47,284 nt of DNA from Betaproteobacteria bacterium Ga0077527 (lineage in GTDB: Bacteria > Pseudomonadota > Gammaproteobacteria > Burkholderiales > SG8-41), in the NCBI GenBank assembly GCA_001464815.1, contig LNDW01000008.1, forward strand, positions 1 to 47,284, written 5' to 3'. Below the pieces are notes generated by a model. The model was not told the DNA's origin. It did no database searches and saw only the letters and a program-made list of their open reading frames with translations. This document shows, one piece after another, positions 1 to 6,442 of this stretch. Numbering within the stretch: position 1 is the stretch's first letter; every line of letters starts with the position of its first letter. Position numbers and translations under genes: made by a program.

Positions 1-330
1 CGTGCGCTGGCCGGCACCGGGATCGGCGTGATCGAGGTCAACCGCAAGAGCGACAAATCCACCTACATCCTCGATGCGCTGGAGGCCCCGCTGTCCGGGC
101 GCTTCCTGTGGGCGCATGCACGGCTCTGGGACACCGATCTGCCGGAGCAGATGCGCGACTGGATTCCCGGCGTCGAGAATCAGGCCGACGACTACATCGA
201 TTCCGGCGCGGGCGCGATCAAGCAAACCCCGATCCGCATCGGCAAGGTCGTGGGCAACGTGAAGACCATCCAGCGGCAGCGGTGGCGCCCCGGCTCGGGC
301 GTCCACGAGGTCGTGGTGGAAATGCGATAA
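1..330 (+). CDS. Probable C-terminal end of phage terminase large subunit (5' partial)
   Basis: The frame is open from the first base of the window, so the gene starts upstream and only about 109 C-terminal residues are seen. The piece has the look of the end of a terminase large subunit nuclease domain: a segment with SALEAPL-like sequence and GRFLWAHARLW, then DLPEQMRDWIP, then an acidic ADDYIDSGAGAI stretch resembling the DD-x-x-DA motif that supplies a metal-binding aspartate in TerL nucleases. TerL would cut and pump phage DNA into capsids. It lies 12 bp before the tail-fibre gene on the same strand, which fits podovirus-type late gene order. The family call rests on this short motif only; another late phage protein is possible. 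Confidence 0.5.
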   Translation, partial: RALAGTGIGVIEVNRKSDKSTYILDALEAPLSGRFLWAHARLWDTDLPEQMRDWIPGVENQADDYIDSGAGAIKQTPIRIGKVVGNVKTIQRQRWRPGSGVHEVVVEMR

Positions 331-342
331 CCGGAGAACATC

Positions 343-1767
343 ATGCCCGTCGGACTCTACACCGGACCCAACACCCACACCGGGAACGGCGTCACCACCG
401 TTTTCGCCTACGACTTCAAGATTCTGCAATCGGCGGATCTGAAGGTCACGGTTGACGGCGTGGTCACGACCACGGGCTTTACGGTGTCCGGCGTCGGCGC
501 ATCTGCTGGCGGCAGCATCACCTTCTCGACCGCCCCGGCCAATGGCGCAGCCATCGTCCTGAGCCGCAGCCGAGCCTACAGCCGGACAACCGACTACCAG
601 CGCAACGGCAGCTTCGATGAAGAGACGGTAGATGCCGACTTCGACGCGGTGGTTATGCTGATCCAGCAGCTCGATGCGGCGCAGAAGCGGGCGATCAAAG
701 CCCCGGAATCGGTGAGCGCCGACCAGGTGATCAGTGCGGCGGACTGGGCGGCGCGGGCATCCAAGTTTTTCGGTTTTAATTCGGGAGGTGCGCTGGCGCT
801 GTTTGCCATTGCGGACGTGGCGCCGAGTGCTGTGTCTGCATTTATCGCCACCCTGATCGATGATCCTGACGCGGCCACAGCCAGGAACACCTTGGGCGCG
901 GTCGGCCTGACGGGCGCCGAAACCATCGCCGGGGTCAAAACTTTCAGCAGCAAGCCCGTGCTGCCGGCGACAGTGCCGGTCACAAACGAGGCGGTATCAC
1001 GGGCGAACGGCGACAGCCTCTACGGGCCTTCCTACGGACTGACGCTCTCGAACAACGTCAGCGATCCCACGAACGATATCGACATTGCGGCCGGCGCGAA
1101 ATGGGATTCCACGCGGGCTGTGCGGATGGTGCTGGCGTCGGCGCTGACCAAGCGACTTGATGCGGCATGGGCAGTCGGCACCGGCAACGGCGGCCTAGAC
1201 ACGGGTTCCATTGCTAACACCACCTATCACGTTTTCCTCATCATGCGCAGCGATACTGGCGTAGTTGATGTTCTTTTCTCGACTTCGCCCACGTCGCCGA
1301 CGATGCCGGCCAATTACGACTACAAGCGACGCATAGGATCGTTTGTCCGAATTTCCAATGCAATTCGTAAATTCGTTCAAAACGGATCGCGGTTCATGTA
1401 CACCGTCACAGGCATTCTGGATGTGAATGCGACAAACCCCGGCGCGTCCGCGGTGACCAGGACCTTGAGTGTCCCGACCGGCATTGCAGTTGAGGCCGTC
1501 GTTTCCATCACTCTTGATGCCATAACGAGTCAAAGCATGGATGTTTTGCTGACCTCATTGGATCAGGATGATGTGGCCTGCGATGCGACCAATCGCACGG
1601 CCGGAATATTTAATACGAATGGCGATGATTCCCAACTGACGGTTGTCGCGCAAGTCAAAACCAACACCAGTGCCCAGGTTCGCTCCCGTTGTGGATCTGG
1701 GAGCACTTCGGATGTGCTTCGAATTTCGACTCTTGGGTTTATTGATTTTTCATTGACGGAGGATTGA
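343..1767 (+). CDS. Phage tail fibre protein with T7 gp17-type N-terminus
   Basis: A 474-residue virion protein expected to attach to the tail and contact the host surface. The first ~120 residues (GNGVTTVFAYDF, a VTVDG strand, FSTAPANGAAIVLSR, then TDYQRNGSFDEETVDADFD) match the phage T7 tail-fibre N-terminal domain that docks on the tail. A low-complexity Ala/Ser/Thr middle follows, then a C-terminal region from about residue 270 beginning near LDAAWAVGTGNGG, which recurs in prophage fibres. The ATG is preceded by GGAGAACATC, the same leader used by the holin gene at 3193. No chaperone or endosialidase motif was seen. It is followed 2 bp later by a probable second receptor-side protein. AT-richer codons near the 3' end suggest module exchange. 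Confidence 0.82.
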   Translation: MPVGLYTGPNTHTGNGVTTVFAYDFKILQSADLKVTVDGVVTTTGFTVSGVGASAGGSITFSTAPANGAAIVLSRSRAYSRTTDYQRNGSFDEETVDADFDAVVMLIQQLDAAQKRAIKAPESVSADQVISAADWAARASKFFGFNSGGALALFAIADVAPSAVSAFIATLIDDPDAATARNTLGAVGLTGAETIAGVKTFSSKPVLPATVPVTNEAVSRANGDSLYGPSYGLTLSNNVSDPTNDIDIAAGAKWDSTRAVRMVLASALTKRLDAAWAVGTGNGGLDTGSIANTTYHVFLIMRSDTGVVDVLFSTSPTSPTMPANYDYKRRIGSFVRISNAIRKFVQNGSRFMYTVTGILDVNATNPGASAVTRTLSVPTGIAVEAVVSITLDAITSQSMDVLLTSLDQDDVACDATNRTAGIFNTNGDDSQLTVVAQVKTNTSAQVRSRCGSGSTSDVLRISTLGFIDFSLTED

Positions 1768-1769
1768 CC

Positions 1770-2198
1770 ATGATCGCATTTGGCGCAAGCAAGAGTTTTG
1801 TTCCCCAGACCAACTGGGCTCCGAACGTCTACAACCTGGTGACGTGGCCCAAGATCACCTTCAACGCCGGAAACCGCTTTGACGGCCGGTGGTTTGTGCC
1901 GGTGCAGCCCGGCGAACCCGATGCGCTGGTGCATTTCGGAGGGCAAATCTGGCTGCAAGCGAATGCGCCGGTTCAGGGTGGAAACTACGTCGCCAAGCTG
2001 TTCAAAAACGGCGCCGGATTCCGAGCCCCCATCTTCTGCGTCGGCTCGTTCCCGAATACCGGCGTCATCACGCTCAACACGCACGACATCGCGAAGGCGG
2101 GCGATTCATACGAATGGTTGTTTTACACGACATTCGCCAACACGGTGATCGATGGCGATGACGCCCATACCTATTTCAGCGGCGCGGTGATCGGATGA
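1770..2198 (+). CDS. Phage protein, C1q/TNF-like jelly-roll head domain
   Basis: A 142-residue protein starting at ATG 1770, two bases after the tail-fibre stop; an in-frame TTG at 1764 would overlap that stop and is less likely. The pattern is a beta-rich single domain: FNAGNRFDGRWFVP, GGQIWLQ, YVAKLFKNGAGF, GSFPNTGVITL, AGDSYEWLFYTTF and a final TYFSGAVIG. This sequence of strands resembles C1q-like trimeric head domains found at the tips of phage fibres, including the closing aromatic FSG. Placement right behind the tail fibre supports a role as an accessory receptor-binding protein or fibre tip. The fold is inferred from pattern only. Confidence 0.6.
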   Translation: MIAFGASKSFVPQTNWAPNVYNLVTWPKITFNAGNRFDGRWFVPVQPGEPDALVHFGGQIWLQANAPVQGGNYVAKLFKNGAGFRAPIFCVGSFPNTGVITLNTHDIAKAGDSYEWLFYTTFANTVIDGDDAHTYFSGAVIG

Positions 2199-2358
2199 CG
2201 GCGAGTTCGGCATCGTCATGGGGCTTGTCGCCCAGCGCGGCCAGTAGTCGATCGGCTTCGGAGAGAGACTGAATATGGTCAAACACCACATTATCGCGGC
2301 TGTCAATGATGCAAGTCGGCCCAAAACCTTCTGTGATTTTGTACGGGGGTATTCGCAT
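2176..2358 (-). CDS. Small hypothetical phage protein on the opposite strand
   Basis: A 60-residue frame running against all other phage genes. It fills the only gap in the phage block (2199-2431), overlapping the 3' end of the upstream gene by 23 bp. The translation is protein-like: MRIPPYKITEGFGP, then a strand with IDSRDNVVFDH and a helix SEADRLLAALGD. That layout (short strand, D-x-x-D-N-x-V-V turn, helix) is common in tiny phage proteins of unknown role. There is no clear Shine-Dalgarno sequence before the ATG, but TAAAAT lies 10-15 bp upstream. A longer frame on the same strand (2106-2399) is in another register and looks random. No function can be assigned. Confidence 0.45.
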   Translation of the reverse strand: MRIPPYKITEGFGPTCIIDSRDNVVFDHIQSLSEADRLLAALGDKPHDDAELAVIRSPRR

Positions 2359-2431
2359 GGCCTAAATTTTACTGCATCCGGCCGGCTGGCACACAACACT
2401 GCGCCGCAGGACTTCGGAGGGGTCTCATAAC

Positions 2432-2725
2432 ATGCCAGCCCCCCACGACGAAAATTCTTTTCTGAGCCAAGTCCTGAGCTGGATAGCCGGGGGCATTGCG
2501 GCCATCGGCATATGGCTCTGGACTTCCACCATGAGCCGCATCAGCAAGCTCGAAGAGGGGAAGGTCAATCAGAAAACCTTTGACGAATATGTGGAGCGTG
2601 CGGACAGGGACCGCGGGGAGCGCCGCGAGACCGAAATCAATTTATTCGAGAAGGTCGACGACCTGCGCACCCACTTCGACCAGAAAATCGACAAGCTGGC
2701 CGACCTGATCCGCAACCAAAAATGA
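2432..2725 (+). CDS. Small phage membrane protein with coiled-coil tail
   Basis: A 97-residue protein with one predicted transmembrane helix at about residues 13-31 (LSWIAGGIAAIGIWLW), followed by a charged, heptad-rich helix to the C-terminus (KLEEGKV...NLFEKVDDLRTHFDQKIDKLADLI). GGAGGGG about 10 bp upstream of the ATG is a good ribosome site. The stop overlaps the start of the endolysin gene (ATGA), so translation is probably coupled. Position inside the lysis cassette suggests a pinholin, antiholin or spanin-like accessory role. A separate three-helix holin gene is present downstream, so this is unlikely to be the only holin. It has no signal-peptidase or lipobox motif. Confidence 0.65.
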   Translation: MPAPHDENSFLSQVLSWIAGGIAAIGIWLWTSTMSRISKLEEGKVNQKTFDEYVERADRDRGERRETEINLFEKVDDLRTHFDQKIDKLADLIRNQK

Positions 2726-3183
2726 ACCTGTCACCGCACTTCACGCTGGCCGAGTACACCATCAGCGAAACCGCTGCGCGCCGCGGCATCGACAACACCC
2801 CGCGCGAGGCCTTCGTGCTGGAAAACTTGAAGCGCATGGCCGGCGTCATGGAGGAGATACGGGCACTGCTCGGCTGCGCGATCATCGTGTCGAGCGGTTA
2901 CCGCTGCCTCGACCTCAACACGCTATTGGGCAGCAAGGGCACCAGCGCGCACGTGGTAGGCCTCGCCACCGACTTCATCGCCCCAGGCTTCGGCCAGCCG
3001 TACGACGTGTGCAGGGCCATCGTGCCGCATGTGCAGCGCCTTGGCATTGACCAGCTTATTTACGAGCACACATGGATACACGTCGGGCTGCGGGCAGGGG
3101 AGCCGCGGCACCAGGTGATGACCTTGGCACCCGGCAATAGCTACGTGGTCGGGATCGTCACCAAAGGCAGCATCGCCGCATAG
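2722..3183 (+). CDS. Phage endolysin, peptidase M15 family
   Basis: A 153-residue zinc peptidase predicted to cut the peptide part of peptidoglycan at lysis. The M15 signature is complete: SSGYRC at about 57-62, SAHVVGLATDF at 75-85 with probable zinc ligands H77 and D84, and WIHVGL with the third ligand H120. No signal peptide is visible, so release to the periplasm should depend on a holin, and the candidate lies 9 bp downstream. The N-terminus (SPHFTLAEYTISETA) is typical of phage M15A enzymes. The gene overlaps the preceding membrane-protein gene by 4 bp. Length and motifs look intact, so the lysis module is not visibly decayed. Confidence 0.85.
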   Translation: MNLSPHFTLAEYTISETAARRGIDNTPREAFVLENLKRMAGVMEEIRALLGCAIIVSSGYRCLDLNTLLGSKGTSAHVVGLATDFIAPGFGQPYDVCRAIVPHVQRLGIDQLIYEHTWIHVGLRAGEPRHQVMTLAPGNSYVVGIVTKGSIAA

Positions 3184-3192
3184 GAGAACATC

Positions 3193-3696
3193 ATGGAATG
3201 GCTCAAAACTCTCGCACCGACCATCGCAACCGTTCTCGGCGGGCCTCTGGCCGGCATGGCTGTTCAGGCTATCGGCTCGGCAATGGGCATGTCCGACGCC
3301 ACCGGGGAGAGGATCAACGAAGTCCTGACCTCCGGGCAAATGACCGGGGAACAGGTTGCCGCGCTCAAAAAGGCGGAATTGGAACTGAAGGCGAAACTCG
3401 CGGAATTGCAGATCAAGCCCGAGGAAATCGCCGCGGCAGACCGGGCCAGCGCCCGCGACATGCAGGCCAAGACCGGCAGCAAGATCCCGGGCTTTCTTGG
3501 GATCCTGATCACTTTCGGGTTCTTTGGCATCCTGATCGGGATGATGACCGGCGACCTGAAATCCACCGGGAACACCGACGCCTTGCTGATCATGCTCGGG
3601 GCTTTGGGTGCAGCCTGGGGCGCTGTGGTCAACTTTTATTACGGGTCCAGCGCGGGGAGTGCATCCAAGAACGAACTGCTGGCCAAAAAGGGCTGA
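3193..3696 (+). CDS. Phage holin, three-transmembrane family
   Basis: A 167-residue protein matching the Holin_3TMs type. It has an N-terminal Gly/Ala-rich hydrophobic segment (about 8-30), a charged helical region with KKAELELKAKLAELQ and IAAADRASARDMQ (about 58-92), then two strong transmembrane helices at 99-118 and 129-149. It ends with the family hallmark GAAWGAVVNFYYGSSAGS followed by KNELLAKKG. It would open the inner membrane so that the M15 endolysin can reach the wall. A GGAGA ribosome site lies 6 bp upstream. This is the last gene of the phage block; 70 bp later comes the 3' end of ssrA. Confidence 0.82.
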   Translation: MEWLKTLAPTIATVLGGPLAGMAVQAIGSAMGMSDATGERINEVLTSGQMTGEQVAALKKAELELKAKLAELQIKPEEIAAADRASARDMQAKTGSKIPGFLGILITFGFFGILIGMMTGDLKSTGNTDALLIMLGALGAAWGAVVNFYYGSSAGSASKNELLAKKG

Positions 3697-3697
3697 T

Positions 3698-3719
3698 TGT
3701 CCAGTAGATGTCCAGTAGA
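3698..3719. repeat. 11-bp tandem direct repeat (TGTCCAGTAGA x2) beside ssrA
   Basis: Two perfect head-to-tail copies of TGTCCAGTAGA start just past the holin stop codon. Short direct repeats of this type next to a tRNA or tmRNA end often serve as arm-type sites for a tyrosine integrase. That reading is inference, since no integrase is in the window. Confidence 0.6.
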
Positions 3720-3735
3720 CATTCTCTGAAAATAA

Positions 3736-3752
3736 CGTATCTCATTGATACG
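3736..3752. repeat. Inverted repeat CGTATC-tcatt-GATACG at the ssrA/prophage junction
   Basis: A perfect 6-bp inverted repeat with a 5-bp centre, 14 bp beyond the tmRNA 3' end. Read on the minus strand, the hairpin is followed by TTATTTT, so it may be a weak terminator for ssrA. The same geometry (short inverted arms around a small centre) also fits a tyrosine-recombinase core site. The sequence alone does not decide between them. Confidence 0.5.
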
Positions 3753-3766
3753 TATATATAAAATGA

Positions 3767-4131
3767 TGGTGGAGGCGGCGGGAATCGAACCCGCGTCCGC
3801 AAGCCCTCCACAGTCAGGACTACATGCTTAGCCTGGTTATTTGGGTTTCGCCTCGCATCCGCCAACCGGCAGGCTGGTGTCTGGCTAGTCGCTTCGACGG
3901 ATCCGCAGGGTTAAGCGACCAAACCCTGCAGAGAGGCTGATGTGAATGACGTTGCACCCCTTTCGGGGCCTGACCCATCAGCAGATCAGTGCAACGTCTA
4001 GCCGGTGTTAGGCGGCTAGAGAATAACGCTCGTCGTTGGCGTGTATAGAATTTCCAGCGGATTTACAAGGTGACTGGACCTTGGCATGCCCTGTGCTGCT
4101 TTGTAACCCACGTCGAAACCAGGTCGCCCCC
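3767..4131 (-). ncRNA. ssrA: Transfer-messenger RNA (tmRNA)
   Basis: A 365-nt tmRNA transcribed leftward. The 5' end GGGGGCG pairs with CGCCTCC just before the 3' A-CCA (the CCA is encoded at 3769-3767), giving the 7-bp acceptor stem. The 5' region CGACCTGGTTTCGACG and the 3' T-arm GGGTTCGATTCCCGCCGCC are standard. The tag frame lies at 4040-4008. tmRNA rescues stalled ribosomes together with SmpB and marks the products for proteolysis. Its 3' end faces the prophage genes, a common integration target, and the gene is intact here, so if integration occurred the target was restored. Confidence 0.96.
4008..4040 (-). other. tmRNA proteolysis-tag reading frame (ANDERYSLAA)
   Basis: Reading the minus strand from 4040 gives GCC AAC GAC GAG CGT TAT TCT CTA GCC GCC TAA, i.e. 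ANDERYSLAA and stop. This is a betaproteobacterial-type tag ending in the LAA recognised by ClpXP-like proteases. Confidence 0.92.
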
Positions 4132-4154
4132 GATTTCATTGATACAGCTGGGAC

Positions 4155-4163
4155 ATTATCTCA
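4155..4163 (-). promoter_or_regulatory. Candidate extended -10 promoter for ssrA
   Basis: On the minus strand TGAGATAAT (extended -10, consensus TGnTATAAT) ends 23 bp before the mature tmRNA 5' end, leaving a short leader of the kind RNase P removes. No good -35 is visible. Confidence 0.35.
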
Positions 4164-4191
4164 CGGTGGAGGTTCCCTGCCGCTGCAGGGC

Positions 4192-4992
4192 TTAAAGGCG
4201 GCGATTCTGCTGTTTGCGGTTGGCGAGTGTGCCGGGGCGCTGCGGCGCGGGGGTGTTGGCGAGCACCGGACGGGTGTCGCGTTGGGTGCGCAGCATGTCG
4301 GCGACGTCCTGGTGCAGGCTGGACGGCAGGTCCAGGCTGGCCAGCCGGCTCATCCGCGAGCGGTAGTCCGGCAGGCTGTGCAGGCCGAGCATGTAGGTGA
4401 GCAGGTCATCGGTGGTTGGCGTTTCACCGGGGTTGCGCAGGAAATCCCGGGGGAAGTTGGCGGCGACCAGGTTCGTCGAGGGAAACAGCACGCGGATCAC
4501 AAAATCACCGCAGCTCAGGCAGAAGGGCTCGTTGGGTTCACGGAACACGCAGTACGGTACTTCGTTGTCGATCCAGATCGCGACTCGGCGGCCGAGGTCC
4601 TGGCGCAGTATCTGCATGTCCCTGACGGCGCGGAAAGGGCGCACGCCGTGAAGATGTTCGACGCGGTAGATCCTGCCACCGGCTTCGATCACGCCGTTCT
4701 TGATGAAGGGGCTGACCATCACGCCGGCGCCAGGAAAGGACCAGGCGATACGCTGGTCTTCCATTTCGATGCCGACCTGGTCTTCAAGGGTGCCGTCTGG
4801 ATGGGCGATCACGAAGTAGTGCACATAACCGGTCTGGCCGCGGCCTACATTGGTGACAGCCTGCGGGCCTGTTGCGCGGTCTGCAGCTGCGGAAAGGCGT
4901 GAGCCTGGCTTGTGCGGCGAGGCAGTGGCGACAGGCAGTGTGGCCGCGAGCAGCGCGGCACCCCACATAATCAGTCGGAGCAAGGAAGACAT
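4192..4992 (-). CDS. Exported protein of unknown function
   Basis: A 266-residue protein. The frame extends 24 codons further upstream, but ATG 4992 begins a clean signal peptide (MSSLLRLIMWGAALLAATLPVATAS, cleavage near residue 25) and is preferred. The mature part has a beta-rich N-terminal half (GYVHYFVIAHPDGT, IEMEDQRIAWSFPGAGVMV, GGRIYRVEHLHGVRPF) and a Cys cluster C-x9-C-x2-C in VFREPNEPFCLSCGDF that could bind metal or form disulfides. The C-terminal ~60 residues are polar and Pro/Arg/Gln rich. No known family was recognised. It lies downstream of gph on the same strand but is separated by 95 bp of AT-rich sequence with an operator-like palindrome, so it probably has its own promoter. 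Confidence 0.7.
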   Translation of the reverse strand: MSSLLRLIMWGAALLAATLPVATASPHKPGSRLSAAADRATGPQAVTNVGRGQTGYVHYFVIAHPDGTLEDQVGIEMEDQRIAWSFPGAGVMVSPFIKNGVIEAGGRIYRVEHLHGVRPFRAVRDMQILRQDLGRRVAIWIDNEVPYCVFREPNEPFCLSCGDFVIRVLFPSTNLVAANFPRDFLRNPGETPTTDDLLTYMLGLHSLPDYRSRMSRLASLDLPSSLHQDVADMLRTQRDTRPVLANTPAPQRPGTLANRKQQNRRL

Positions 4993-5028
4993 GGCGCGGG
5001 ATATTCCGTCATGTACGAGGCTCACGCT

Positions 5029-5057
5029 ATTATCATGTGACAATATGTCACCTATAA
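5029..5057 (-). promoter_or_regulatory. Candidate promoter with a 15-bp palindrome in its spacer
   Basis: GTGAC-AATAT-GTCAC (5037-5051) is a perfect inverted repeat. On the minus strand it fills the 17-bp spacer between a weak -35 (TTATAG, 5057-5052) and a good -10 (GATAAT, 5034-5029), 37 bp before the start of the exported protein. Such a position suggests control by a dimeric regulator. The centre is one base too long for a CRP site (TGTGA-N6-TCACA). Confidence 0.45.
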
Positions 5058-5087
5058 GAGACATTAATTATTATTATTTTCAATGAT

Positions 5088-5735
5088 TTACGATATGAGC
5101 TCGAAAATCTCACCGGGATGTTCGGCAATGTGATCAGCCTGCCAGTCATCAGGCCGGCTGCCATTGAGATAGCCGTAGCGCACGGCAATGGTGGTCATTC
5201 CGGCGGCACGGCCGGCACGGATGTCGCGCTCATCGTCGCCGACATAGACGCATTGTGCCGCCGGCGTGGCGATGATTTCGGCGGCGGCTAGTAATGGCCC
5301 CGGGTGCGGTTTCATGTGCGGCGTGCTGTCGCCGCCGATGAGGCAGGCCGAACGCTGGGCATATCCCAGTTGCTCAAGCAGTGGTTTGGCGAAGCGTTCG
5401 GCCTTGTTGGTGACAATGCCCCAACGCAGCCCCGCCTGTTCCAGGCGATCCACCAGTTCGGCGGTGCCCGGAAACAACATGCTGTGTACGCAGAGATTGC
5501 GCTGGTAGATGTCAAGAAACTCATCACGCATCGCGGCGTAGTCGGCATGCTCGGGGCCGATGCCGAAACCGACGCCGAGCAGGCCGCGGGCGCCGAGTGA
5601 GGTTACGCGCCGGGTTTCACCGAGGGCGACAGGTGCCAGGCCGCGATCAGTACGCATGCGGTTGACCGCGGCGCCGAGGTCGGGGGCGGTGTCGGCGAAG
5701 GTGCCGTCAAGATCAAACAGGACGGCGCGGATCAT
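5088..5735 (-). CDS. gph: HAD-family phosphatase: phosphoglycolate phosphatase or MupP-type MurNAc-6-P phosphatase
   Basis: A 215-residue cytosolic HAD hydrolase. The start is ATG 5735, overlapping the ubiG stop (ATGA); the longer open frame upstream is the shadow of ubiG. Motif I is [10 protein letters not shown] with nucleophile D8 and acid D10 (Phe where Leu is usual). Motif II is IVTNK near residues 107-111, motif III is the Lys of MKPHPGP near 142, and motif IV is [16 protein letters not shown] at 165-180. Betaproteobacterial annotations usually call this gene gph. The placement after ubiG, the DRGL segment and RDI-x-AGRAAGM also match pseudomonad MupP, which dephosphorylates N-acetylmuramate 6-phosphate in peptidoglycan recycling. 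The sequence does not decide between the two substrates. Confidence 0.82.
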   Translation of the reverse strand: MIRAVLFDLDGTFADTAPDLGAAVNRMRTDRGLAPVALGETRRVTSLGARGLLGVGFGIGPEHADYAAMRDEFLDIYQRNLCVHSMLFPGTAELVDRLEQAGLRWGIVTNKAERFAKPLLEQLGYAQRSACLIGGDSTPHMKPHPGPLLAAAEIIATPAAQCVYVGDDERDIRAGRAAGMTTIAVRYGYLNGSRPDDWQADHIAEHPGEIFELIS

Positions 5736-6439
5736 GATGCAGCGGGCTTGTGCGCGGCGAGTATGTAGTTGACGTCGGTGTCGGTGCCGAGGGCGTAGAT
5801 ACGGGTCAGCGGGTTGTAGGTCATGCCGATCAGATTGATGGTGTCGAGGCCGGCGTTGCGGCACTGTGCCGACAGTTCCGACGGTTTGATGAAGCGGGCA
5901 TAGTCATGGGTGCCGCGCGGCAGCAGGTTCAGGATGTATTCCGCGCCGATGATCGCGAACAGATAGGACTTCGGGTTACGGTTCAGCGTTGCAAAAAAGG
6001 CGTGGCCGCCGGGTTTGAGCAGTGCGGCGCAGGCGCTGACCACCGAGGCCGGGTCTGGCACATGTTCGAGCATTTCCATGCAGGTCACGACGTCATAGGC
6101 TGCTGGTGATTCTGCTGCCAATGTTTCCACGGCAGTACGCCGGTAATCGACCTGCAGTCCGCTTTCCAGCAGATGCAACTGGGCAACTTTCAGCGGTTTT
6201 TCAGCAAGATCAATGCCGGTGACCCGGGCGCCGCGCGCGGCCATGGCCTCGGCGAGAATGCCGCCGCCGCAGCCGACATCCAGCACTGCCTTGCCATTGA
6301 GTGCTGCGATGTGGTCGATATGGTCGAGGCGCAGCGGATTGATTTCGTGCAGTGGCCGGAATTCGCCGTTGCGGTCCCACCAGCGGTGGGCGAGTTCGCT
6401 GAACTTGTCCAGTTCGGCGGGATCGACGTTGGTGTTCAT
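5732..6439 (-). CDS. ubiG: Bifunctional ubiquinone O-methyltransferase UbiG
   Basis: A 235-residue SAM-dependent methyltransferase that performs both O-methylations in ubiquinone synthesis. The N-terminus has the UbiG-specific segment [28 protein letters not shown] (in part), followed by SAM motif [14 protein letters not shown] at 52-64, acidic GIDLAE at 75-80, motif CMEMLEHV and post-motif [24 protein letters not shown] and YNPLTRIY near the C-terminus. The length equals the family norm. It starts 3 bp after the deaminase stop and overlaps the phosphatase gene by 4 bp, so the three are probably co-transcribed, the usual ubiG-gph pairing in this class. Confidence 0.95.
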   Translation of the reverse strand: MNTNVDPAELDKFSELAHRWWDRNGEFRPLHEINPLRLDHIDHIAALNGKAVLDVGCGGGILAEAMAARGARVTGIDLAEKPLKVAQLHLLESGLQVDYRRTAVETLAAESPAAYDVVTCMEMLEHVPDPASVVSACAALLKPGGHAFFATLNRNPKSYLFAIIGAEYILNLLPRGTHDYARFIKPSELSAQCRNAGLDTINLIGMTYNPLTRIYALGTDTDVNYILAAHKPAAS

Positions 6440-6442
6440 GTT

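Noticed and set aside
3629..3865. 78-codon minus-strand frame
   Set aside because: It lies in the tmRNA 3' end and the junction and is a well-known type of spurious frame.
4036..4902. Long plus-strand open frame of 288 codons
   Set aside because: It is antisense to the exported protein gene and tmRNA 5' region, has an atypical His/Val/Gly composition, and lacks the signal peptide and ribosome site that the minus-strand frame has.
5037..5051. CRP/FNR binding site
   Set aside because: TGTGA and TCAC are separated by 7 rather than 6 bases; kept only as a generic palindrome.
5053..5090. Sixth copy of the dispersed AT-rich element
   Set aside because: TATAAG and an AT-rich tail are present, but the core ATTGTTTTTATTGAT is not recognisable.
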